A DNA stretch of 64,000 bases from Limnohabitans sp. DM1 (GCF_001269385.1 NZ_CXOO01000029.1:1-64000); one strand, 5' to 3'. Shown: positions 15,620-25,084, numbered from the stretch's first letter. A program made the numbers and translations. Notes: generated from the letters alone by a model not told the origin.

Positions 15620-15671
15620 CCTGTATTTACACCTTAGGAGGGAGTCGTTCTATCCATTGAACTACGGTGGC
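15597..15671 (-). tRNA. tRNA-Arg (anticodon CCU)
   Basis: A 75-base cloverleaf with encoded CCA: acceptor GCCACCG/CGGGGGC, D-arm GTTC...GAAC, anticodon loop CTCCTAA with anticodon CCT, T-arm ACAGG TTCGATT CCTGT. Two non-canonical pairs are seen: A4 opposite G69 in the acceptor, and a T-T pair in the middle of the anticodon stem. It resembles argW-type tRNAs, which are common integration targets. Its 3' end serves as the attachment site of the adjacent element. Confidence 0.95.
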
Positions 15672-15875
15672 TGAGCGGGCTTGATTGTAATCGGCGCCAG
15701 TTCTGGCCCTTTGCGGCGTCGCCCGTGTTGTGCCTCGGCTTGGCGTTGATAAGCCGCTGTCTTGACGGTATGACCGGGGCGGGTGGATAGGCGCAAGAAA
15801 CGCGCATCTGGCCCCAGGATTTCACCGCACCGCTGCGCAGTGACGTGCTCACCGGGCCCTGCCTGCCATCCAGCC

Positions 15876-18800
15876 TCAGTCCTTGCGGATGGTGTAGATC
15901 AGATCAAGTCCATTGTCCTGACCGGTTTGGGCGCGCAGTGTCAGGCGGCGCGACAGGTCGTAGAACACATAAAAGCTGCCAAAGGTGCCGCGCAGACTGG
16001 TTTCATAAACGATGTAAAAATCTTTGGACAGTCGTTTTCCCAGGGTCACGGCGGCACCTGTGGCGGTGGCGTCACTGCGGCTGCCTTTGGCCAGCGAGAT
16101 TTCATCGAGCCCCAGGGCGCCGGCCAATTCGCTGTTGAGTGTCTTGCCATTGCCCCCCAGCAGGGCCAGTGCCGCTTGTTGCAGCACCGCCGATTCCGCC
16201 CCGCCACCTGCGGCGGATCGACCTAGCACAAGCCATGCCAGCTTGTCGGCGTCGGGCATGTCAGGGTCTGAATACAGCCGAATGCGCGGTTGCAAGGCGG
16301 TACCGGTGATCAGAACGCCCACACGCTGGGGCAAATTGGGTCGTATGGCCAGAATGTCCAGGCTGGGGTTGTCATAGGGTCCAGTGAAGCGCAGCAAGCC
16401 AGTGTCAATCACCAGTTGTTGACCATAGGCCCTGTAACGGCCACCTTCGGTGCGCACCTGACCGGTCAGTCGAGGCTGACCCAGGCTGGCCGAATTGCTG
16501 ACCAGGACCAATTGGCCTGCCAGGCGTGTGCTCAGTCCCAAGCCATTGACTTGGAAGTCTGGTCCCAGATCCAGGCTCACTTGCACATCAGGGGTCCCCA
16601 TCCAGGACGTGCCGGTGATCACCGTCTTGCTGGCTTTAAGGTTTTGGCGCTTGTCCAGGACAAGCACATCCGAGCCCAGCTTGGGCGTGCTGTCGTCGGG
16701 CAAGATGAATAAGGCTTGATCAGCTTGCACCTGACCGCGCAGTTGCAATCGACCTTGTTGCATCTGTGCTTTGACATCACCAGAAACCGTCAGGCGGCGG
16801 TCGGCCCGATTGCTCACGCGCAGGTTCTGCATGTGCAATTGCAAGGCCATTTCCACATCTCCCCAGGGGTGATGTGGCGCCGTGGTTGACGTGCTCGACG
16901 GTGGCAGCCATTTGAGCCAGCCACGGGTTTGCAGTTCGCCGCCTTGGGCCCCAGCGCCACGCAGGCTCAGCTGGGTCAGTTCCACTTGCTGGCCTTGGAG
17001 TTGGGCGCGCAGTTGCCCTTGGCTGAATTCGATGCCTTGCACGGCTGAGCGCACCTCCAGCTTGTCGGCTTGCAACTGGCCTTGCCACTGTGGCAGCGCG
17101 CGCGTGCCCGACAAGCTGACGCTGGCGTTCAGCGTGCCTTGCACCCGCCAGCCGGGTGGGGCGAGCAAGGACCAGGCCCCCACACGGGGCAAGTTGGCCT
17201 GCAGCTGACCGCTCAAGGGGGCTTGTTCTGGCCAGTGCCAGCCTTTGGCGTTGGCACTCAGGCGGGTTTGGGCTTGGGCCTGGGCTTGACCCATTTGTTC
17301 GCTGTCCCAGTGCATTTGGGTGCGCACTTCTTCGCCATCCACCTGCAATTGCAAGCGTGCTTGGCGCAATCCGGCGTTCAGTTTTTGTCCTGTCGCGCCG
17401 TCTGTTGCGATGCGCAAATCGCCCCCGCTGCGTTCGAGCACTGCGCGGATGCGCAATTGCTCTTGCTGCGACCAGTTCAGCTCGCCTTGCAACAAGACAT
17501 CGGTTTGGAGTTCTGTGCTGATGAGACCACGCAACCAGTTCAGCGGTACATCTTGCAGCCGGGCATTCAGTTCAAGCTTGGCCCCATGTCCAGGCTGTGG
17601 GGCGGCCCATTGACCTGCACGCCAGCTCAGTTGCGCCAGACCTGTCGCAGGGCCTTTGACGCTGAAGGCGCCAGCACCCCAGCGGCCTGTCGGGCCGGGT
17701 GCGCGATTCGACCATTGCCAAGGCAGCGGCTCTTGGAGCTGGGCATGCCAAGTCTGGGCTGAGCCCGCGTTTTGCACCTTGACCGTGGAACTGATGATTT
17801 GGCCCTGCCAAGCGCCAAAGCGGGACGAAGCGGTCCCGGTGGGTTCAGGGGCTGCACTTAGGCGTGTGTCCGATTGCGCCGACAAACGTCCCCGCTGCAG
17901 TTGTGTTTGGGTGTGGATATCCAGTTTTTTCAGGGTGCCTTGGGCTTGAATGCGGGCTTGATGGATGAACCAAGGGGTGGCTTCGCTGGTCTGCCCCTTC
18001 AGGCGCGGAAGCTGGAGGCGCACTTGCACAGGCGTGTCTTCTTGGGCGTAGCCACCTTGCCACTGGGCCTGCAGGTGTGCCGGCCCCGAGGCTTGCAGAC
18101 CGCGCAGCTGTTCTGTGGCCCCGGGCCAGCGGCTGAGCCAGACCTGACTCAGCGCGGCATCTTGCACATCAATGTGGAGGCTGCCCGTGCCCGTTTTGGC
18201 GGCCAATTGGCCTTGGGCCTTGGCGTTCAAGCCTGGCGCATTCAGCTGCAGTTGACCTTGTGCGGCTGCGGGCGTGCGCCCTTGCGGCATTTGGATTTTG
18301 AATTCGCCTTGCAATCGAGCGTCAGCGGCGCGCAGGTCCAGGGCCTGGATGTCCCACTGGGCAGCTTGCCACAGACCTTCAATGTGCAGATGTTCCCAGC
18401 GCAGGGCTGGGGCGGGCGAGCGCGCCCCTTGTGCAGGGTTTGTCTGACTGCGCAGATCTGCGCTGATGTGCACGCCACCCGTGCCGATGTCCTGAGCCTT
18501 CAAGTGTCCTTGCACCGGCTCCGGGGCCAGCGCGCTGTGCAGTTGCGAAGGGATCAGTCCTTGGGCCTGCATGTGCCCTGTCCAGCCCGTTGCGGTTTGT
18601 TGGCCCTGTCCCTGAATATGACCACCGGCCAGGCGCGAGTCCAGTTGCAGGATTTGCCACAGCCCTTGTTCGTAACGTCCCTTGGCATTGAGTTGGCTCA
18701 GTGGCAAGCGTTGCCGGTCCCAGGGGCCGGGGATGGCGTTGCGCCATTGGGTGGCCCACTGCCAACCTGCCGCATCGGGCATCAGGCTGGCTTGGCCGCT

Positions 18801-19742
18801 CAAGCGGGTTTGCGGGGCGCCGGGCCAAAGCATCGCCAAGTCCACCAGTTGCCAATGGCCCAGGGCTTGCTGCACAACTTGTTTTTGCCAAGGGTGAATT
18901 TGGGCCTGCAGGTCCAATTGCAGGTCTGAGGGCGTTTGGGTTTCAGGGCTCAAGTGGGCCTTGACCTGCAACAGGGCTTGGGGGCCGAACAAGTGGCCTT
19001 GCACGCTGGCGTGGGCTTGCAGCGTCAGGGTGGGGGTGCGCGCAGCGGCGGGGCTTTGCACCTGTCCTTGCAGCTGCACATCCAGCGCCATGGGCGCTGC
19101 CGCTTGAAGCCGGGCCGTCAGGCTGTATTGGCCTTGGGCCAGGGCAAAGGGCGCCAGTTGAAGCTGGTGGTGCTGACCATCAAAGGCGTAATGCCCCGCC
19201 AAAGCCCGAACCTCCAGGGGCGTGGGGCCTGCCCAATGCAGTGCATCCACTTGCCAAGGCAGTTGGACTTTCAACGGCCAGACCATGGGGCTCATGCCCG
19301 GTTGCGAGCTGGGTGGGCTGTTGTCCTCGATGCGCAACTCCTCGGCGTGCAAGCGGGTCAAGGGCAGTTGCCCCTGCCACAGTTTGGACCAGTCAAGCGT
19401 CAGCTCGGTGTTGTGCAGCTGGACGTCGAGCCCATTGTGTTGCCAGCGCAGTAGCCCCAGACGGCCGCCCCGCTGCACGCTGCCGTGTACCTGGGCGCTG
19501 ACCAAGGTTTGCCCTTGGGGCAAAAGGCGACTGATCCCGTGGAGCGCGGTGGCCAAAGACCCCTGACTGCCTGACCAAAGCCATGCAGCACCCAGGGCGC
19601 TGACCAGCAACAGGCACAGCGTCATCCACAAAACCATGCCCCTTCGCCAGCGCCCAGGGCGTGGGCCTGTGTGCACCTGCTGGGGCACCGGGCTGGATGC
19701 CTCGGGCGAGGTCTCTGGCGGGTGTGATTCAGGCGTATGCAT
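15876..19742 (-). CDS. tamB: TamB, inner-membrane-anchored translocation and assembly module protein
   Basis: A 1288-residue AsmA/TamB-superfamily protein. One N-terminal membrane anchor (WMTLCLLLVSALGAAWLW, about residues 38-55) is followed by a long beta-rich, Gln/Leu-rich periplasmic body and a C-terminal DUF490/TamB domain ending in GTFGSFYVFYDLS and a final beta-strand. TamB bridges the periplasm and works with TamA in outer-membrane protein assembly and phospholipid transport. ATG 19742 is chosen because it overlaps the tamA stop (TGATG). An in-frame start at 19778 would add 12 residues inside tamA. The gene is intact and of normal length. Confidence 0.93.
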   Translation of the reverse strand: MHTPESHPPETSPEASSPVPQQVHTGPRPGRWRRGMVLWMTLCLLLVSALGAAWLWSGSQGSLATALHGISRLLPQGQTLVSAQVHGSVQRGGRLGLLRWQHNGLDVQLHNTELTLDWSKLWQGQLPLTRLHAEELRIEDNSPPSSQPGMSPMVWPLKVQLPWQVDALHWAGPTPLEVRALAGHYAFDGQHHQLQLAPFALAQGQYSLTARLQAAAPMALDVQLQGQVQSPAAARTPTLTLQAHASVQGHLFGPQALLQVKAHLSPETQTPSDLQLDLQAQIHPWQKQVVQQALGHWQLVDLAMLWPGAPQTRLSGQASLMPDAAGWQWATQWRNAIPGPWDRQRLPLSQLNAKGRYEQGLWQILQLDSRLAGGHIQGQGQQTATGWTGHMQAQGLIPSQLHSALAPEPVQGHLKAQDIGTGGVHISADLRSQTNPAQGARSPAPALRWEHLHIEGLWQAAQWDIQALDLRAADARLQGEFKIQMPQGRTPAAAQGQLQLNAPGLNAKAQGQLAAKTGTGSLHIDVQDAALSQVWLSRWPGATEQLRGLQASGPAHLQAQWQGGYAQEDTPVQVRLQLPRLKGQTSEATPWFIHQARIQAQGTLKKLDIHTQTQLQRGRLSAQSDTRLSAAPEPTGTASSRFGAWQGQIISSTVKVQNAGSAQTWHAQLQEPLPWQWSNRAPGPTGRWGAGAFSVKGPATGLAQLSWRAGQWAAPQPGHGAKLELNARLQDVPLNWLRGLISTELQTDVLLQGELNWSQQEQLRIRAVLERSGGDLRIATDGATGQKLNAGLRQARLQLQVDGEEVRTQMHWDSEQMGQAQAQAQTRLSANAKGWHWPEQAPLSGQLQANLPRVGAWSLLAPPGWRVQGTLNASVSLSGTRALPQWQGQLQADKLEVRSAVQGIEFSQGQLRAQLQGQQVELTQLSLRGAGAQGGELQTRGWLKWLPPSSTSTTAPHHPWGDVEMALQLHMQNLRVSNRADRRLTVSGDVKAQMQQGRLQLRGQVQADQALFILPDDSTPKLGSDVLVLDKRQNLKASKTVITGTSWMGTPDVQVSLDLGPDFQVNGLGLSTRLAGQLVLVSNSASLGQPRLTGQVRTEGGRYRAYGQQLVIDTGLLRFTGPYDNPSLDILAIRPNLPQRVGVLITGTALQPRIRLYSDPDMPDADKLAWLVLGRSAAGGGAESAVLQQAALALLGGNGKTLNSELAGALGLDEISLAKGSRSDATATGAAVTLGKRLSKDFYIVYETSLRGTFGSFYVFYDLSRRLTLRAQTGQDNGLDLIYTIRKD

Positions 19743-21571
19743 CAAAACGTGAACCCCACGCTCAGGTGCAGACGCCATTGTTGTGTGGCTTGACCATAGG
19801 CCAGGTCAATGCGCAGGGGCCCCACTGGGCTGCGCCAGCGGGCGCCCACGCCATAACCGAGCTGGGCATGCAGCTGAGAGGGTTGGTCAGCCACGGCGCC
19901 CGCATCCACAAAAACGGCGCTTTCCCAGTCGGTGCGTTGCTGGTTCCAGCGGATGGGGCGCTGCCACTCCAGGCTGCCCACTGACAGGTATTGACCCGGT
20001 CTGATCGAGCCATTGGCTTGTGTGATGCCGAGGCTGCCCGGGGCATAACCGCGCACGCTGTTGTCGCCGCCTGCAATGAACAATTGCGTGGTGGGCAGGG
20101 CGGTGGCGTTCTTGCTGACCACACTGCCTGTTTCAGCGCGCAGGGCCAGACGGCCCGATTGCGACCCCAAAGGCAATAGCCACATGCCCCGCGCCAGCCA
20201 GCGCCCAAAGGGCTCACGCGGCGTGCCCAAAGTCACGCCGTAACCCAGCTCCAGGCCCCATCCGGTGCCTTGGCTGGGAAAAGGCAGGCTGTCAAAACGC
20301 CGCCAAGTCCAGGCGTAGTTGAGGCTGACCGATTCACGTTGACCGGCCAGGTCGGCTGAGGTGTTGGCGCCGTCGTATTGGGCGTAATAAGCGCGGTCGA
20401 TGCGTTCACTCAGCTGAATGCGCCCGGCCCGCAAACGCTGGCTGCTCACGGTGTAGCTGGTCAGAATTTCATTCTCGTGTTGCAAAGACAGGTTCCAGCG
20501 CCACAGACTGGGGTCCGGTGGGGCCAGCAGATCGACACCGACACGTTGCAATTGGCGGTCCAGGGCCAGTTTGCTCACGGCGCGCCATTCCAGTCCGGGC
20601 AACTTGTGCTGCGTGTGCTCGACCGTCAGGCGCAGACCGCTTTCGCTGCGCACCCCCAGGCCCAGCACCCATTTTTGGCGCAAGGCTTCCTTCAGCTCGA
20701 TTTTGACGGGGCGCGCCGTGTCTTGACTGTCGGGGTCCAGGCTCACAAACACCGAGTCGTAAAAACCACTGAGCACCAGGCGCTGCTGCGCTTCAAGCAA
20801 ATCACTTTGGCGATAAATACTGCCCGGCCTCAGGCGCGCCAGGCGTTCGACCTGCTCACTGCCGTAGCGTTCGGCGCCCGTGATGACCAGTGGCCCCAGT
20901 TGGATGGCGGGGCCGGAGTCCAGTGTGATCTGTAGTTGGACCAGGTTGGTTTCCGGGTCGACCAGCGCCTGGCTGTGGGCGATGCGCCCCTCAGGGTAAC
21001 GCTCGGCCAGCAACTGCCTGAGAGCGCCTGTTTTGGCATTGGTCCATTCCTCTTGCGTGAAAGCCTCCCCCGGCGGAAGGGCCCATTTCTGAAGCACATC
21101 GCGGCGCTGTGCCTCGGCTTCCGGTCGCTTGTCGATGTCGCCTTGCCAGCGGATGTCTACTTGACCAATGCGTGCTTGCGGACCCGACAGGACGGTCAGC
21201 TGCACTTGGCGAAAATGTGCCCGGCCAGGTGTGGCCGTCAGCAGCCAGTCCAGGGACGGGTTGAAAAATCCTTGCGTGGCCATCAAGTCGCGCGCCTGCA
21301 CATCGGCGTCGCGCAGCAGGCGGGCCATTTCGGCGTCGTCCAGATCGCTCAAGTGGCGGTAACGCTGCAAATCCAGGTGCTGGCTCAGCCAGGCGGCCAT
21401 GGGGGCCGATTCCGTCAGGACCACCAGTTCAAAAGCCTGGGTGGCAGGCACGGGTGGGGTGTCTTGGCTGGTTTGTGCCCGCGCGGAGGGTGCCAACAGG
21501 CATGCGGCCATGCACAGGGCGCGCAGCCAGTGCCCGATGGGGTGAGTGGGCGGGCTGATCGTTTGGGGCAT
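19742..21571 (-). CDS. tamA: TamA, Omp85-family outer membrane protein
   Basis: A 609-residue Omp85 protein. After a signal peptide (LRALCMAACLLAPSARA, about residues 15-31) come POTRA domains to about 300 and a 16-stranded barrel typical of BamA/TamA, with the late-barrel motif IAGGDNSVRGY (about 515) and a C-terminal strand ending in Phe. It forms the outer-membrane half of the TAM complex; tamB follows with a one-base overlap. ATG 21571 (MPQTIS) is chosen because it gives a signal peptide; the frame is open further upstream to 21808, but that leader overlaps the VWA gene. Confidence 0.93.
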   Translation of the reverse strand: MPQTISPPTHPIGHWLRALCMAACLLAPSARAQTSQDTPPVPATQAFELVVLTESAPMAAWLSQHLDLQRYRHLSDLDDAEMARLLRDADVQARDLMATQGFFNPSLDWLLTATPGRAHFRQVQLTVLSGPQARIGQVDIRWQGDIDKRPEAEAQRRDVLQKWALPPGEAFTQEEWTNAKTGALRQLLAERYPEGRIAHSQALVDPETNLVQLQITLDSGPAIQLGPLVITGAERYGSEQVERLARLRPGSIYRQSDLLEAQQRLVLSGFYDSVFVSLDPDSQDTARPVKIELKEALRQKWVLGLGVRSESGLRLTVEHTQHKLPGLEWRAVSKLALDRQLQRVGVDLLAPPDPSLWRWNLSLQHENEILTSYTVSSQRLRAGRIQLSERIDRAYYAQYDGANTSADLAGQRESVSLNYAWTWRRFDSLPFPSQGTGWGLELGYGVTLGTPREPFGRWLARGMWLLPLGSQSGRLALRAETGSVVSKNATALPTTQLFIAGGDNSVRGYAPGSLGITQANGSIRPGQYLSVGSLEWQRPIRWNQQRTDWESAVFVDAGAVADQPSQLHAQLGYGVGARWRSPVGPLRIDLAYGQATQQWRLHLSVGFTF

Positions 21572-21633
21572 CAGACTGCCTGGCCATGCAAAAAACTTGC
21601 ACACACGCAGCCCAGGGTGCAAAGCGCTTTGGC

Positions 21634-22818
21634 TCACTTGCTGAGCAAACGCATGGCGTCCTCCAGCCCTTTCAAGGTCAGCGGGTACATGCGGTTGCTC
21701 ATCAGTTGCTGGATGATGGAGATGCTTTGGCGGTATTGCCACACGCCTTGCGGCTCGGGGTTGATCCAGGCGAACTTGGGGAAGGTGTGCGTCAGGCGCT
21801 GCAGCCATTCGGCCCCGGCTTCTTCGTTGTTGTATTCAACGCTGCCGCCTTTTTGCAAAATTTCATAGGGACTCATGGTGGCGTCCCCGATGAAGATCAG
21901 CTTGTAGTCCTTGTTGTACTTGCGCAGGATATCCCAGGTCGGGAATTTCTCGGCGTAGCGGCGCTTGTTGTTCTTCCACATGAAGTCATACACGCAGTTG
22001 TGGAAGTAATAAAAATCCAGGTGCTTGAACTCGGCCTTCACAGCAGAGAACATTTCCTCGACCCGTGCGATGTGTTCGTCCATGGTGCCGCCCACGTCCA
22101 TGAGCAGCAGCACTTTCACATTGTTGTGGCGCTCCGGGCGCATCAGGATGTCCAGATAACCCGCGTTGGCCGCCGTCTTGCGGATGGTGCCGTCCAGGTC
22201 CAGCTCTTCTTGCGAACCCTCACGCGCAAAGCGGCGCAGGCGGCGCAGGGCCACTTTGATGTTGCGCGTGCCCAGCTCTTGGCTGTCGTCATAGTCTTTG
22301 TAGGCCCGCTGGTCCCAGACCTTGACCGCGCTTTTGTTGCCGCCCTTGCCGCCGATGCGGATGCCCTGCGGGTTGTAGCCGCCGTTGCCAAAGGGTGAGG
22401 TGCCCCCAGTGCCGATCCACTTGTTGCCGCCCTCGTGGCGTTCCTTTTGTTCTTCCAGGCGCTTTTTGAGCGTGTCCATCAACTCGTCCCAGCCCATTTT
22501 CTCGATGGCGGCTTTTTGCTCAGGCGTGAGTTCCTTTTGCAGGATTTTTTCCAGCCAGTCGAGCGGCACGTCCTTGGTGAAGTCGGTCACCATCTCCACG
22601 CCTTTGAAATAAGCGCCGAAAGCCTTGTCGAACTTGTCGAAGTGCTTTTCGTCCTTGACCATCACGGTGCGCGACAGGTGGTAGAAGTCGTCGATGCTGC
22701 AAGCATCAGAGGCCGGGCCCACCACATTGGCTTGCAGCGCTTCGAGCAGTGTCAGGAATTCACGCACCGACACCGGCACTTTGGCCGCGCGCAGGGTGTA
22801 GAAGAAATCGATCAGCAT
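21634..22818 (-). CDS. CoxE/VWA-domain protein, partner of the MoxR ATPase
   Basis: A 394-residue protein of the CoxE-like family. The N-terminal half is helical (FFYTLRAAKVPVSVREFLTLLEAL); a charged Gly-rich linker lies around residues 145-170, and a von Willebrand A domain begins about 235 with LLLMDVGGTMDEHI. The MIDAS motif is D-x-G-x-T instead of DxSxS, as in other CoxE-type proteins. MoxR/VWA pairs act as chaperones that insert metals or assemble complexes. It is the last gene of a five-gene operon starting with moxR at 25026, and lies 3 bp from the DinB-like gene. The client is unknown. Confidence 0.85.
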   Translation of the reverse strand: MLIDFFYTLRAAKVPVSVREFLTLLEALQANVVGPASDACSIDDFYHLSRTVMVKDEKHFDKFDKAFGAYFKGVEMVTDFTKDVPLDWLEKILQKELTPEQKAAIEKMGWDELMDTLKKRLEEQKERHEGGNKWIGTGGTSPFGNGGYNPQGIRIGGKGGNKSAVKVWDQRAYKDYDDSQELGTRNIKVALRRLRRFAREGSQEELDLDGTIRKTAANAGYLDILMRPERHNNVKVLLLMDVGGTMDEHIARVEEMFSAVKAEFKHLDFYYFHNCVYDFMWKNNKRRYAEKFPTWDILRKYNKDYKLIFIGDATMSPYEILQKGGSVEYNNEEAGAEWLQRLTHTFPKFAWINPEPQGVWQYRQSISIIQQLMSNRMYPLTLKGLEDAMRLLSK

Positions 22819-22821
22819 GCG

Positions 22822-23325
22822 TCAAACCTTTCTGCGTTCTGGTTCTTGCGCATGCAGCTTGCGCGTCAGTAGTTCCCGAGGCGGTGCAATGCCTGCATCC
22901 TTGAGCATTTGACTCACCTGTCCGCGGTGATAAGTGCTGTGGACACCAACATGCAAAAGCATTTCTGTGGGGTTCATGCATCCAGGGTCGCCATCTGTAA
23001 ATTGGAAATGGATGCGTGACAGCGCTTCTGATTCATGCAATTTTTGAAGGTTCTTCAGCAAGGCCTGATTGGTTTCTTGCATCGCCCAAGTCAGTGCTTC
23101 GGGTTCTGGCGTTGCATCGGTGTTGGTGCTGGTGAAGGTTTGCTTTTGTCCAGTCAAGTGCGCTGCAAAAATACAGTCCACAACATGAATGTGATTCATC
23201 AGGCGAACAGTTTTTTTCAACATTTCAGGCTCCAACCGATCTTGGTTTTCACACAGACAGTGCATCAGTTCCTGGTCGGCCCAAGATTTGTATTCCAGTA
23301 ATTCAAGCAATATGTGGTTGTTCAT
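22822..23325 (-). CDS. DinB-family metal-binding protein
   Basis: A 167-residue four-helix protein of the DinB/YfiT type. The candidate metal-binding His residues are in VRLMNHIHVVD (about residue 45) and LLHVGVHSTYHRGQ (about 128-140), the canonical pattern with two His near the C-terminus. Members include thiol-dependent S-transferases and many of unknown activity. It sits in the moxR-VWA operon, 6 bp after the acetyltransferase gene. No specific substrate can be named. Confidence 0.82.
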   Translation of the reverse strand: MNNHILLELLEYKSWADQELMHCLCENQDRLEPEMLKKTVRLMNHIHVVDCIFAAHLTGQKQTFTSTNTDATPEPEALTWAMQETNQALLKNLQKLHESEALSRIHFQFTDGDPGCMNPTEMLLHVGVHSTYHRGQVSQMLKDAGIAPPRELLTRKLHAQEPERRKV

Positions 23326-23331
23326 GATGGT

Positions 23332-23943
23332 TCACGCACTATGACGGCACAACTGGTAATCCAGATGCGTTTTCACATTGGGCCATTCGCTGGCGATGAT
23401 GCTGTACACGCAAGTGTCCCGCAGTGCGCCAGCGCCCGATGAGTGCGGGTTGATCTGGTGGCTGCGCAGCACGCCGTCGAGCTTGGCGCCCAGGCGCTCG
23501 ATGGCTCGGCGGCTTTGCTGGTTGAAGAAATGCGTGCGGAACTCCACCGCGATGCAGTTGAGGTGCTCAAAGGCATGGGCCAGTAGCAAGCGTTTGGCTT
23601 GGGTGTTCAGCGGTGTGCGCTGCACGCTTTGGCGGTACCAGGTGGAGCCAATTTCCACCCGGCGGTTGGCCGCGTCGATGTTCATGAAGGTGGTCATGCC
23701 CACGGCCTGGCCAGTTGCCGGGTCGATCACGGCAAACGGGCACATGCTGCCCTTGGCCTGCAAGTCCAGGCGGCGGGTGATTTCGGCTGCCATGCCTTCG
23801 GGCGTGGGGATGGCGGTGTACCAGTGGTTCCATAAATCGCCGTCGCGCACGGCTTCGGCCAGGTCATCGCGGTGCTCGTGTGACAAAGGCACGAGCTGAA
23901 CGTGCTGACCTGAGAGCGACATGGGCGCGATCCAGTGATTCAT
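23332..23943 (-). CDS. GNAT-family N-acetyltransferase (RimJ/RimL-like)
   Basis: A 203-residue acetyltransferase. The N-terminal LSGQHVQLVPLSHEHRDDLAEA, a central IDPATGQAVGMTTFMNID strand pair, and the acetyl-CoA binding region with NTQAKRLLLAHAFE followed by FRTHFFNQQSRRAIERLGAKLDGVLR match RimJ/RimL-type enzymes. ATG 23943 overlaps the stop of the upstream small membrane protein (ATGA), which fixes the start; an in-frame upstream ATG at 23982 is rejected. The target may be a protein N-terminus or a small amine. It is part of the moxR operon. Confidence 0.87.
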   Translation of the reverse strand: MNHWIAPMSLSGQHVQLVPLSHEHRDDLAEAVRDGDLWNHWYTAIPTPEGMAAEITRRLDLQAKGSMCPFAVIDPATGQAVGMTTFMNIDAANRRVEIGSTWYRQSVQRTPLNTQAKRLLLAHAFEHLNCIAVEFRTHFFNQQSRRAIERLGAKLDGVLRSHQINPHSSGAGALRDTCVYSIIASEWPNVKTHLDYQLCRHSA

Positions 23944-24173
23944 GATGGGTCGGTGTCTTTGGCTTTTTGTTTGCTGCGCCAAAAGCGCGCCAAGTGCAGA
24001 CCTGCGCCACCGCCCAGGCCCACCAACAAAATGCCGCCGATGCTGGCGTTGTCATAGCCGGCGCTGAAAATATTCAGACCCAGCCATTGGCCAGCCCAGT
24101 AACCGGCCAAGGCACCGCCGACAAAGCCTACGGCATCCGAAATGCCTTCAAGGAAGGGGTTGGGGGAGCTCAT
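23940..24173 (-). CDS. Small glycine-rich membrane protein
   Basis: A 77-residue protein with a Gly-zipper-like hydrophobic stretch (FVGGALAGYWAGQWLGLNIF) and a second one (IGGILLVGLGGGAGLHLARF), so probably two membrane helices. It has a basic C-terminus. It is 10 bp downstream of moxR and overlaps the acetyltransferase start (ATGA). It could anchor or signal for the MoxR/VWA machine, but no function is known. Confidence 0.65.
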   Translation of the reverse strand: MSSPNPFLEGISDAVGFVGGALAGYWAGQWLGLNIFSAGYDNASIGGILLVGLGGGAGLHLARFWRSKQKAKDTDPS

Positions 24174-24183
24174 CTGGCATGTC

Positions 24184-25026
24184 TCAGCGGTTACGCTGGT
24201 TCATGAAGACCAGCTTTTCAAACAGGGTCACGTCCTGCTCGTTCTTGAGCAAGGCGCCCACCAGCGGTGGCACCGACACCTTTTGGTCTGCGCTTTGCAA
24301 GGCTTCGAGCGGGATGTCTTCCGCCACCAATAGTTTGAGCCAGTCGAGCAGTTCGCTGGTCGAGGGCTTTTTCTTCAGGCCGGGCAGGCCGCGCACGTCG
24401 TAAAAGGTCTTGAGCGCCAGGGCCAGCAGGTCTTTCTTGAGCGTGGGGAAGTGCACATCCACGATCTGGCGCATGGTGTCCGCTTCGGGGAACTTGATGT
24501 AGTGGAAAAAGCAGCGGCGCAAAAAGGCGTCGGGCAGTTCTTTCTCATTGTTGGAGGTGATGAACACCAGCGGGCGGGTCTTGGCCTTGATCAGCTGGCG
24601 CGTCTCGTAGCAATAGAACTCCATGCGGTCGATCTCGCGCAGCAGGTCGTTCGGGAATTCGATGTCGGCCTTGTCGATCTCGTCGATCAGGATGGCCACG
24701 GGCGTTTCGGAAGTGAACGCTTGCCACAGCACGCCCTTGATGATGTAGTTCTCGATGTCCTTGACTTTTTCGTCACCCAGTTGGCTGTCGCGCAGACGGC
24801 TGACGGCGTCGTATTCGTAGAGGCCTTGCTGGGCCTTGGTGGTTGATTTGATGTGCCACTGCAGCAGCGGCAAGCCCAAGGCTTCGGCCACTTCTTCGGC
24901 CAGCATGGTTTTGCCGGTGCCGGGTTCGCCCTTGACCAAAAGGGGGCGTTTGAGGGTCATGGCGGCGTTCACGGCCAGCATCAGGTCCGGTGTGGCGACG
25001 TAGTTTTCGGTACCTTGGAATTTCAT
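24184..25026 (-). CDS. MoxR-family AAA+ ATPase
   Basis: A 280-residue AAA+ ATPase. Walker A is GEPGTGKTML (about residues 37-46), Walker B IDEIDKAD (about 113), sensor 1 lies in PLVFITSNNEKELPDAFLRRC (about 150-170), with an Arg finger in LRRC. The start MKFQGTENYV is typical of the RavA/CoxD-like subgroup. It is the first gene of the operon that ends with the VWA protein at 21634; the two are expected to act together in assembly of a metalloenzyme or membrane complex. No insertion typical of the chelatase subgroup was noted. Confidence 0.9.
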   Translation of the reverse strand: MKFQGTENYVATPDLMLAVNAAMTLKRPLLVKGEPGTGKTMLAEEVAEALGLPLLQWHIKSTTKAQQGLYEYDAVSRLRDSQLGDEKVKDIENYIIKGVLWQAFTSETPVAILIDEIDKADIEFPNDLLREIDRMEFYCYETRQLIKAKTRPLVFITSNNEKELPDAFLRRCFFHYIKFPEADTMRQIVDVHFPTLKKDLLALALKTFYDVRGLPGLKKKPSTSELLDWLKLLVAEDIPLEALQSADQKVSVPPLVGALLKNEQDVTLFEKLVFMNQRNR

Positions 25027-25084
25027 GGCGTCAACTTCTCAAAAAAGGGAAAGGGGCTTGTCAGGATTATGAGGGCCAGCCCGA

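Noticed and set aside
15876..19700. Many plus-strand frames opposite tamB (for example 17874-18929)
   Set aside because: Shadows of a GC-rich Gln/Leu-rich gene; no domains, and tamB is clear on the other strand.
22065..22130. Loss of function of the VWA protein because of the DVGGT motif
   Set aside because: CoxE-type proteins commonly deviate from DxSxS, so the variant alone does not show inactivation.
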